Of a stretch of DNA of 64,000 bases, positions 23,001 through 35,000 are shown piece by piece. Source of the stretch: Patiria miniata (lineage: Eukaryota > Echinodermata > Asteroidea > Valvatida > Asterinidae). Each line of letters opens with the position of its first letter. Position 1 is the first letter of the stretch. The stretch covers positions 5,266,811 to 5,330,810 of the forward strand of contig NW_024037062.1 in the NCBI RefSeq assembly GCF_015706575.1, read 5' to 3'. A program made the position numbers and the translations under genes. The notes below the pieces were generated by a model that was not told the origin of the DNA, did not search any database, and saw only the letters and a program-made list of their open reading frames with translations.

Positions 23001-26000
23001 GGCCTGGATTTAACTCCTCAACAAGGAGCCCTGAAAATATTAAATACAATCATAAACACCTATCCTAGCATTTCAGGCTAAACTTAAGTACACTTTAGTA
23101 CATCAAATGGACCACAAAACAATGTGCTTATCCTCCCAAAGGGGCGTGTCTCAAAAAGCAGATTTGCCACGTTAACACATCTTAATATGCACGAGCTAAA
23201 GTACATCAAAATTGATACATTCACCAATGTTTGAAATGAAATAATGGCATCAACGAATACGGAAAAATCATTTTCATACTGGCTCCTTAGACCTGGAACA
23301 CTGTCAAGGGGTGCACATTTACTGGCTCAAACAGCTTGTGGTAACAGGCACCAATTCAGGCAAAATATGTTGAATAAATCTCTAAGCAGCTACCGTAATG
23401 TTCGGAATATAAGCCACGGCTTATACCGTACGTTGATTTTGTCCATGAAAATGTTTGCTGCGGCTTATACACAGGGCGGCTTATACGCCGAGCCTTGAAG
23501 AATAAAAATGAGATTTAAATTTGTATTTAATGTACTGGCACTTTAAGAAAAGATCTATTGCTGAAATAAATTATCAATCCTTACCGGACTTGAGGTACCG
23601 AAAAGTCATTAACAAACAGTGGAAGCACATCCCAAAAATGCACCAAAAGTGCAGCCTGCCGGCAGGCCGCGCCGTGCATGAGTAAATAAAGCTGTCTCAT
23701 TTTGTTGCATGCTGTACATTGATACATTTGCTGTACATTCGTTGTCATAAAGAGGTGTACTTTCTCGGTAACAATAATTACCAATATTTCTGCTGTTTCA
23801 AAAAAAAATAATACTTTTATGGAGTTTTTATGGATTCTTTATTTGACAATCAGTTGTTCAACATCACAATATAATTTGTTTTCTTCTGAAAATGTATTCA
23901 AGAAATGATGTAAAATGCGAAACAGGGGCTAAATCACCCCTTACGAAATTAATGGATTCATCCATAAAGAAGCCTGCATCCTTATCGTGTTGATGGGTTT
24001 CGAAGAAAATACGATTGAAAACTGGATTTTTTTGACGTTACTTCTCGTCAGTAATCACAACAATTTGATAAGTTTTGTTGTAAAAAAGGACCTGTTTATT
24101 CTTGGGACAAAATAAATCAGCATCTGTTGCCACAAAGCAAGATTCAGTCAGACAACACACGATGGGTTGCATACTCCGAATGCTGCGGGAAAATGTTGTT
24201 ATTCGCCGGCACACGTGCTGCCGGGCCATGCGCCAACTTTTAGGCCGGGGACTGGCCGGTGTCCAGCTGGCAGCAATTCCCGGTGTTTATTTCTCATCAT
24301 TAATTTCCATACATTTTTTTAACGAGTATCGACTGTAAATGTTTTGATATAACTTTTGTGGCCCTTTTTATAGCTTTCGTAGCGTAAATGGAACTGGTCA
24401 AAAGCTTTTGACTTCAGAATTTGGAGGCCTTACAACATTGAAACCGCTGTGGTCGGTGCGGCTTATACGCTGGTGCGGCTAATACGCTGACTTCAAATCT
24501 TAATTGCAGATTTTTGCGTGCTGCGGCTTATACTCTGCGCGGCTTATATTCCAAAAAATACGGTAATGCTGAAAAACCAGGATTCTCGAAATCCGTAGTC
24601 ACAAAATAGTAGCTGAGCTAATGCTGTAATGCTTGGAGCTATCGCTGTGTATGTGCTGTCACACCTCAAGCCTGTTGCTTCTCCCTAAAAAAGTGTGCCC
24701 AAAAATCTACAACACCCGGTGTAATGTGAACACTTCAGTGAACACTAATGCTACTTACTCAGCTTTAGAAATCCCCATACCAAACACAGCTTTATTAACA
24801 ATACAAGACCACACCTTGTTTTGCATAAAATGTACATATAAGGTAACTGGGTCAAACTAAGCAGCACGTAGTTGAAAAACTTTGTAGGACGTAAACTTAA
24901 CGTCACTCTGACAAGATGACAATACTAGTTAATGACTATTCAGTGTAAAAAAAGAAATTGCTCCCTCTTCTGACAATCGCCCTAGCAGCATGCAGCGGCT
25001 ACATGAAAAGATAGGACACAATATTTTGCTATGAAAACTTATGAACTTCATGATTTTTTTGTGAATATGTATGAGGTATAGTAAAACAAATATTTATCAT
25101 GGTTTAGTTCGGGTGGATAGTCAATATTAGCTCCACTCGGTATTGGAAGTTGACAGATGACTAGCTAGTCTGTCAACTTCCAATACCTGGAGGAGCTAAT
25201 ATCGACTATCAACCCTCAAACCATGTTTTATTTGTATACTACAACATGGGATGGTGGTCCTTACCATTAAGATTGTTTGGTATTTATGGTAACTCTGTGA
25301 CTCACATGTAGCACGATATGTGACAGAGGGGAAATTCCCCTTTCCCTCTTTTGTGTGGGTCATTGTGTTACCAGAATCTCAGGAATGGAATTGTTTTGAG
25401 ATACAAATGTATATCTAGGGGGGATCTGTTAGGTAAAAAAAAGTGTAGGGCATGGGTAGGGTAAAGGGAGATTGGGGGGGGGGGGGGGGTGGTACCCTTC
25501 TGTCACATATTGTGCTGGGTACACTATGCTGTAACTGTGCCAGACCCATACAAGTTGGTACATAATTAGCTAGTACATACTTTACACCTAGTACAATGAT
25601 TGTAGTGGAAGTTGACATCCCAATTTTGTTGAAGTGCAAAGCATTTGCCTTTAAATCATTGCATAGTGATTTTTTGCAGATTGAGAGAAGCATACAAGTA
25701 ATTAATGTCAGTTTTATTCAACACACTAAAAAGTTATCTTTGTCATGACACCAGTTCTGCGGTGCACAAATCTGAGTGCACCCTCCCATGGCAGCTACAG
25801 AGATTCCTCACCATGTAGTAACACCTACGGAACCTGGTGCCACTTTGATTGTGACACCGGCTATAGCATCACTGGTAGCGCCTCCAGACGTTGTGTGGTT
25901 GCAGAGGGTCAGACTACTGTATCTTGGTCGGGATCAACTACTGCATGCCAGAGTAAGTTCCTAAGATTTTCTGAGATGTTGTTTAATTCCTGGCCAGTGG

Positions 26001-29000
26001 CTCACAACTCTTAGTGGTAATGTTTGAAGTAGCTTGGAAATACCATTACATTTCAGAAAAATCCCTATGGAATTAGAGACTGAAAACCAAATCCATATGT
26101 GTGACCTAGGTAAGAGTTTAGCCAAGGTTGGACGAAGTCTTCATTGCATTACGACTGACGTCCAGGATGAGAATTCTCTACATAAGACCTCCCAAAATTT
26201 GGACCAGATTTTTGTTACGCTTTACCTCGTTATTTTACGCCTACATTTTCTATGTGTCCTTCTCTATTGATCCAGGGGTTCAGGAATTCCATATGTGATG
26301 CTGACCGACATTAATCAGGAAAATAAACTCTAAAGCAACGTTGAACTTGTACGTGTTTGTAGTCTCTTTTCATCAGTTTTATTCCCGAGTCGTACGTCAT
26401 GTACGTGCACACGAAAGCGCGCACGCACGCTAGCGCCCTCATTTGTTTAGTTTTGGTTGGAACAGTGACGTCACACCAGCCAACCGACGTCACAAAAACG
26501 CTCAACCAATGACCAAAGCCGAAACATGTTTCTGGTAACTGGTGCGAAAACACGCTTGGTCATTGGATTAGCGACCGCGCCTTCAAGTAAGTGCGCATGC
26601 GTATGAGGATGGTTACTAAGCAAATCAGGCGTGCGCACTGCATATTCACGCTGCATAGTCTGGCTCCCAGACCAGACGTGATAGCGTCGAGAATAATTGT
26701 CAGGTCTAGGGAACCAGACTACACGCTGCACGGACGTACGTCATGTACGAGTAGAATAGACTCGGTGGTGAGAAACTGATGAAAAGAGTCTACAAGCACG
26801 TACAGGTTTAACGTTGCTTTAGAGTTTATTTTCCTGATTAAGGTCGGTCAGCATCACATATGGAATTCCTGAACCCAGCGGCCCAATAGATAAGGACACA
26901 TAAAATACTACGACGTAAAAATTGGCTTCTCCAACAAGGTAAAAATATTGAAAATATTGGTCATAAATTTTTTCGCCCAGTTTTGAGCACTTCATACCCT
27001 GGACTCCCTCCGTTACGTAGGGAGGAAAGGGAGCATGGGGGGGGGGGACAGCCCCCCAATGAAACCTTGTTGCCCCCTCAGTTGCCCCCCCCCCCCCCCC
27101 CCACTGAGATTTTGAGTTTCTAAAAAAATTATCATTGATCTACATGACGCCCCCCTATGAAATGTTCCAGCCCCCCAAGCGCCCCCCCCCCCCCCCCCCC
27201 CCAACTGAATCATTCCTGGCTACGCCACTGCATGCCACGCAGGTAAGTTCAACAGGCTTTACTTCAACAGACCCAAGCCAGATATTTAGGGGTTTTTTAG
27301 GTCGGTTTGGGTTGGTTTTCTCAGGACCGGGCATGGAGGAAATTGCTTAAGGGTCCCGGTGATCTGCTTGTGGAAGTCATGGTGCCACTTGAAGCTTGTT
27401 GATGAGGTGCATAGGTGGATGAGATCTTGAATTTGTTCCAGTGATAGGCTGGTGTGGTCTAAGAGGGTGGAGATATGGTATACCCACAAACTACACATTG
27501 TCACTATTTATTTTTGCTGTTTTCTGACGGCCCAGTGTTCATGATGTTCACTTGTATGATTTGAACCAAGGACTTATACTGCATGTCAGTGCAGATGGTA
27601 TGACCACTCAATAACATGCTGCCAATATTTATCACAGGCAATGGCAGAGTCTTTTGCCAAAGATAAATCATTGTGATATGCTTGCTTGTTTACTTGACAG
27701 ATCAAGAACATGAACAACGTTTCCAAATGCTCAAATCAGTTACAATATAAATGTGGATTCTGGGTTATTTCCTTCGTTTCTTGTCATTGCTGTTTTTGTT
27801 TTTAATTTTTCAGTCAATACTTGTCAGACGCCCACTCCAGGTGAAGGACTTGGACCGACTGATACCAGTACCTGTTCAGCTAGTAACAGTGTACCGTATG
27901 GTACCACATGTACATATGAATGTTCTGAGGGCTTCAGGCTAGTCGGCACGTCAACTATAACATGTGGACCTGAAAGTCAGTGGCTACAAACACTGCCACT
28001 GTGTCAAGGTGAGTGGTAGACAATAACAAACTTCTTTTTGAAACATCAAAATTTCTTGATCGGTTAGATCATGCACAAAAGAAAAATTGAAGTTATTTTG
28101 CCAGTGTGTTTCTGCACGTCAAAGCAGGGCTGGACCACTGCAAAAGCTTTGTATCAAGGGGACAAGCAAGAATCTTTTTTTCTTTCTTAAATACAAAATA
28201 GTCCCCTAAAATGCCAAGTTGGTTTAAATTCTCTAATTTTAGTAATGAGAAATAAAATCATATAGTCAAAATAAACGTGTTAACTGCAAATTAAACTTTT
28301 TGCCGCATTTGATCAACGACATCCATAACATGTGGCTTGTTGACAAGAACGTATAATCAATTTTGTGTTGATGTTAGGTGGTCAAAATATTGATAATTGA
28401 AAATTCTGACACATAGCCTAATTCTAAGCTCATTTGGACACATGGAGTGTTCTTGTCGGACCACTAGGTTAGTAATTGTACTGTGGATCTTCGCCCCCAT
28501 GACAACCACAGAAATTCTTCAATTCTCTATGCTATTTTCCATGTAGGCCTACCTTTTATTGCCACATTTTTACATCCAATACCAAAACTCTTTTCCGCAG
28601 TCTCAATATTTAGTGGAATTTCATTGCTTGCAGAGATAACCTGTGCAAGCAGCGACCTGCCTACCCCAGCCAATGGCGTAAAGACTGGCTGTTTCAGAGA
28701 CCATGTACCTTTTGGAACCTCCTGTAGCCTTTCATGTAACCGTGGTTACAGGCCAACAACAACAACACAAAGGACTTGTCAAAGTGACAGTAGCAACAAT
28801 GGAGTTTGGTCAGGTGGTACCATAACATGCAGCGGTAAGAAAAAGTCATCCACTTATTGTGGCAACTTCCCAGCTTTTAAATATTAATCTAACCAACTAA
28901 AAACTGTTATTATCTGCCAAAGGCTGGTCAGTATAGTTAACCGTAGGTTCTTGTTTTTGGGTTTTTTTTCTAAGCCTTTGTGCTGGCTGCTGTCGCTTTA

Positions 29001-32000
29001 AAGGGAATGTACAACATTTGCTTTTGCTGCAATTTTCAGAAATAAATGGATTGGAGGATTAGTATGTTATAGGAAATATTGTTAAAATGACTTTTTTTCA
29101 CGTTTGGGCTTGTAGATGCTGGAAAAACCAAGAAAACCAATCATGTTTCTGCAGTCTGGTTCCCTGACCCCACTTAAGATGAAACGGAGCAATTAATAGA
29201 CTTGGGGGAATTGTAAGGTCAGAGAATCAGTCTAGCAGACTTGTACCTCTTCACAGGTGTGTAATCAATTGCAAAGAAAATGCGGAGTAACTAATTATGA
29301 AAAATTCTGAGCAATTTTTGAAAATTAGACAGTTTTCTCCAACGCTGGTCGGCCGACCAGCGTTGGAAAAATACCATTTTTCTTGAAAATGTCAGCACAC
29401 CAGGAGCCAAGATTTTACAGGATGCTTTAGACAGTCATTCCCTAACAATCCAGTAAGGCATTTCGCGATAATTTGATCATTTCGTTTTGTGATGTTTGCA
29501 AATGTTGTATCTTCCCTTTAAGCAACTGCTCCATTTTAGCTTTCTGCCACCTGTACATTGGTCTAGTGGCCAGTTCTACCATTCCGGCCACCTTCCCATT
29601 CTGGCCACCTTCCCATTCTGACCACCTTCCCATTCCGGCCTCCTTCCCATTCCGGCCACCTTCCCATTCCGGCCATCTTCCATTCCGGCCACCTTCCCAT
29701 TCCAGCCACATTCCCATTCTGGCCACCTTCCCATTCCGGCCACCTTCCCATTCCGGCCACCTTCCATTCCGGCCACCTTCCATTCTGGCCACATGCCCAT
29801 TTCAGCAGCCTTCCCATTCCATCTACCTTCCCATTCCAGCCACCTTCCCATTCCGGCCACCTACCCATTCCAGCCACCTTCCCATTCTGGCCATGTTCCC
29901 ATTCCGGCCACCTACCGATTCCGGCGACCTTCCCATTCCGGCCACCTTCCCATTCCGGCCACCTTCCCATTTAGCCGCCTTCCCATTCCAGCCGCCTTCC
30001 CATTCCGGCCACCTTCCCATTCTGGCCACCTTCTCATTCCAGCCACCTTCTCATTCTGGCCACCTTCCCATTCCAGCCGCCTTCCCATTCCGGCCACCTT
30101 CCCATTCTGGCCACCATCCCATTCCGGCCACCTTCCCATTCTGGCCACCATCCCATTCCAGCCACCTTCTCATTCCAGCCACCTTCCCATTCTGGCCACC
30201 TTCCCATTCCAGCCGCCTTCCCAATCCGGCCACCTTCCCATTCCAGCCGCCTTCCCATTCCGGCCGCCTTCCCATTCTGGCCACCTTCCCATTCCGGCCT
30301 CCTAACCATTCTGGCCACCTTCCCATTCCGGCCTCCTTCCCATTCCAGCTGCCTTCCCATTCCGGCCACCTTCCCATTCCAGCTGCCTTCCCATTCCAGC
30401 CGCCTTCCCACTCTGGCAACCTTCCCATTCCGGCCACCTTCCCATTCCGGCCACCTTCCCATTCCGGCCTCCTTCCTATTCTGGCCACCTTCTCATTCTG
30501 GCCTCCTTCCCATTCCGGCCACCTTCCCATTCCGGCCACCTTCCCATTCCAGCCACCTTCCCATTCTCAGTGGCCACCTTCCCATTCTGGCCACCTTCCA
30601 TTCCGGCCACCTTCCATTCCGGCCACCTTCCATTCTGGCCACCTTCCCATTCTGGCCACCTTCCCATTCCGGCCACCTTCCCATTCTGGCCACCTTCCCA
30701 TTCCGGCCACCTTCCCATATTCCGGCCACCTTCCCATTCCGGCCACCTTCCATTCTGGCCACCTTCTATTCTGGCCACCTTCCATTTTAGCCACCTTCCC
30801 ATTTCAGCCACCTTGCCATTCCATCCATAAATTCCCATTCCGGCCACCTTCCCATTCCGGCCACCTTCCCATTCCGGCCACCTTCCCATTCCAGCCACCT
30901 TCCCATTCTGGCCACATTCCCCTTTTAGCCACCTTCCCATTCCGGCCACCTTCCCATTCCGGCCACCTTCCCATTCGAGCCTCCTTCCCATTTAGCCGCC
31001 TTCCCATTCCAGCCGCCTTCCCATTCCAGCCACCTTCCCATTGTGGCCACCTCCCCATTCCGGCCACCTTCCCATTCCAGCTGCCTTCCCATTCCAGCCG
31101 CCTTCCCATTCTGGCAACCTTCCCATTCTGGCAACCTTCCCATTCCGGCCACCTTCCCATTCCGGCCACCTTCCCATTCCGGCCTCCTTCCCATTCCGGC
31201 CACCTTCCCATTCCGGCCACCTTCCCATTCCAGCCACCTTCCCATTCTCAGTGGCCACCTTCCCATTCTGGCCACCTTCCCATTCCGGCCACCTTCCCAT
31301 TCCGGCCACCTTCCATTCCGGCCACCTTCCCATTCCGGCCATCTTCCATTCTGGCCACCTTCCCATTCCAGCCACCTTCCCATTCTGGCCACCTTCCCAT
31401 TCCGGCCACCTTCCCATTCCGGCCACCTTCCCATATTCCGGCCACCTTCCCATTCCGGCCACCTTCCATTCTGGCCACCTTCTATTCCGGCCACCTTCCA
31501 TTTTAGCCACCTTCCCATTTCAGCCACCTTGCCATTCCATCCATAAATTCCCATTCCGGCCACCTTCCCATTCCGGCCACCTTCCCATTCCGGCCACCTT
31601 CCCATTCCAGCCACCTTCCCATTCTGGCCACATTCCCCTTTTAGCCACCTTCCCATTCTGGCCACCTTCCCATTCCGGCCACCTTCCCATTCCAGCCTCC
31701 TTCCCATTTAGCCGCCTTCCCATTCCAGCCGCCTTCCCATTCCGGCCACCTTCCCATTCTGGCCACCTTCCCATTCCGGCCACCTTCCCATTCTGGCCAC
31801 CTTCCCATTCCAGCCGCCTTCCCATTCCGGCCACCTTCCCATTCTAGCCACCTTCCCATTCCAGCTGCCTTCCCATTCCGGCCACCTTCCCAATCCAGCC
31901 ACCTTCCCATTCCAGCCACCTTCTCATTTCAACCACCTTGCAGCCAACATCTGAATGGAGCCACCTGTTAATTCCAGCAATCTTCCCATTTAAGCCCTCT

Positions 32001-35000
32001 GCTTGTTCCAACAATCTTCCTATTCTGACAATGTACATGTACATTAGAGATCCATTTTTTTCCTTCTCAGTTGTAACCTGCCCACCCCTGTCAGCACCTG
32101 CTTTTGGCGCAATCTCAACCTGTTTGCGCAATGGACAAAGTAGATCTGCATCTGCACAGCAGCCCTTTGATAGTTTGTGTCAGCTGACATGCAACACTGG
32201 CTACACCCTATCTGGATCAGCCAGTCGGACCTGCCTTGTGTCAGGGACGTGGGATGGAAGTACCACCGTCTGTACAGGTCAGTCTTTCTTGGAACTATTA
32301 ATTTGTGGATTGCTTTATAACGTCTCTTTTTAATCATATCTTCCACCAGAATTGTACGGCTGAAGTCCAGGATCCATACACAACGTTGTCTGGATTTGTT
32401 ATTCAGTGACTTGATTTACCAAAAGACTTGGACTCGGACTTTGACTCAATAGTCATGACCCAGACTTGACACTGAGGACTTGTGACTCCCTAGTAACCTT
32501 TTTTTTTTAAATTATTGATTATATTAAAAATAAGAAGAAAATTGTTGTTCCTAAATGTGTTTCTTTTTCTTTCTTTTTTGAGGGAGGGGTTTATCTTTAA
32601 TTTTTAAGTTGTCAAAAACTCCAACATGATTTTCTTTCCTTTGAGACAAGTACCATATCCAAATGTCAGTAACTCCTGATTCTCCTTGCACATAGATATT
32701 ACTGAGCCAGTATTGCTGTGTCCTGCAAATCAAGTTATATTCGCCAGGGAAGGGCATCAACTTGTCTCAGTCTCTTGGAACTGGGAACCCTTCACAGTAA
32801 GAAACTATGTCAAATTTGTTAGTTATAGAAATTAATTACTGGAAAAAAGAAAAGAAAAGAGTTTTGACAAGGAATTCTAGACTTCCTTTCAGGAAATTCA
32901 CGTTGTGGTGCGCACACATATTCTATTTTGTTTGGCATAGCGTGGGAGTGAAGTCTTTTTGACTTCATGTGTACAGATGCCTACTGTGTTTCATAAGGGG
33001 AACACATCTGAGCGCTGGTTGGCAATATGTACTCAAGTGTACTCAGATAAAAGCCTAGCTGCCAACTATTACAATTTTTTTGTAATTATTACAAATTTTT
33101 TGTTAAATTACAAATATAAGAATTGCCACTAACAAATTACGAATTTCCCAATTTCTACCTAACGAACAAAGATACTTAAGTATCGTTTTTGCCTGTAAAC
33201 TAATAAGTAATGCGGCCAATGTGTTGTGCGCAGTGGAGTACTTGAGGACCAGTACATGTGCGCCTCGTATTTATCACGTGTGGATGTGTGTAAGTCGACT
33301 ACTTTTCAGTGATGATCGTGAGCACATTGGTCACTTATTGCCGGGATGAGATCCATCAGTGCGAGATTTTGATCATGGAATTTAATAAGAGTATGGTTGG
33401 AAGAATGTTAATAGAATTTGAGTTTATCACAACGTCCAGAAAAGATAAATCAGCATACGTTTGCAAGGTGTGTTGGCAGTAGCTTGAGTTACTCCAGCTA
33501 ACATGCTCATCAGGAATTCACATGTAACATAACATTACATTAACGTTACATGTGAATTCCTGATGAGCATGTTAGCTGGAGTTACTCAAGCTATGTTGGT
33601 GGGATATTTTTGTCGCATACAGTGGCCCTAATTTAAATGTGTGTAGAAACATATGAACTCGAAATTCAACATCGATAGCATGCATCTCAGAAAAATAGCA
33701 CACATGCTATTATTGTTATTATTGATTTGACGTCAACAAACAAATACAGACAGTAAAACAAAATCAATTAAAAAAAAGATTAAATTTATTTTTAAAATGA
33801 AACTTACTTTGATTACTAATTTGGATTTTAAAATGTTGGCAGCTATGTAAAAGTGCTGTTTTGCATATTTACTGCTGAAGGGCATAATAAGGCAATGAAT
33901 CCAAAGAGTGCATTAGATAATGCACACATTTTTAAAAACACTGTGTGAATTGGAGTTTATGTTTGTGCACCATTCTATGGAAGTTTTAAGAACTTGCCAA
34001 CAGTTATAGTTTTCATATCTTCACTTGTATTCCTCTCCACACCATGCATTATAGAGTGAAGGATCTCAGCACTCTAAGTCAATCTGGGGGATACTTTGAA
34101 AAGGAAACTAAGAATTGAAAAATAAATGAAAGATGCCAGTGTGAAAGGACACATTCATTGCATCCCCTGGATGGTGCATATATATGGCAAGGACTACACA
34201 CCATCAATTTTATCTGAAAGATCAAAAACCCAGTGCAGCAGTTTCCATTTAAACAAAATGTTGATGGCTGCACTAGCTCTCAAACGTTCCTTAGCTACAG
34301 TCTTGTTTACATGGCGCTAAGGACTGATTTATTACAAATTCATATGAAGATACATGTAGCTAATCTAAGAGGTCATTTTACTTTTAGGGCACAGATGCTG
34401 GCCAGGAGATCACCGCTGTGTTGCTTTCCATCAACTCAGAACCTGTCACTGGCTCTAAGCCCACCACCTTTGAAGAAGGGATCTACAGACTTGTCTACGA
34501 GGCTACTGACAGCGCTGACAACACTGGGTCATGCTCTATGCAAATGGAGGCCAAAGGTCAGAGCTTACTTTTCTTACAATCTCTTTGTTTAAAATGAATC
34601 GGACAAGAAAGTTTGGTCACGAATTTTCTTTTAATGAGTGATGTCAGATTGATATGCTCAGTTTTAACTCTTTCAGCATGGAATTGATAAATATATGGCA
34701 CTATTTTAAACAGATTAATTGGATTGCCAGTGTACAGAGTAAAGTGACCTTGGTTCTTGAAGGGAGTATATTTCTTCCGCACCTTATTTGCCAGCTAGGT
34801 TTAAAAAAAAGGTAAAGGGGACGAACCTGTGTTCACAGGAACGGAGTGCCCATCTCTCGAAGCGATTGGGCCAGACTTGAATCCATGAAATGCTGCTGTG
34901 GGGGATCGCCGCACCTCCTCCACAGCGAGTCTGTTACCTTCGCAGCATTGAATAATGCCAGTACCCATTTAACACCTGTGTTGAGAGGAGTAATTGAGGT

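Noticed and set aside
23581-24229. Transposase in the TA-flanked element
   Set aside because: The short reverse-strand ORFs show no catalytic pattern and are not kept in the second copy.
27753-27813. Signal peptide at the start of the ORF before exon 7
   Set aside because: The hydrophobic stretch is the pyrimidine tract of the acceptor read as codons; the exon starts at 27814 in phase with exon 6.
29473-31506. 677-codon ORF and several long antisense ORFs
   Set aside because: They follow from the 17-bp minisatellite, which is stop-free in many frames on both strands; no splice, promoter or domain evidence.
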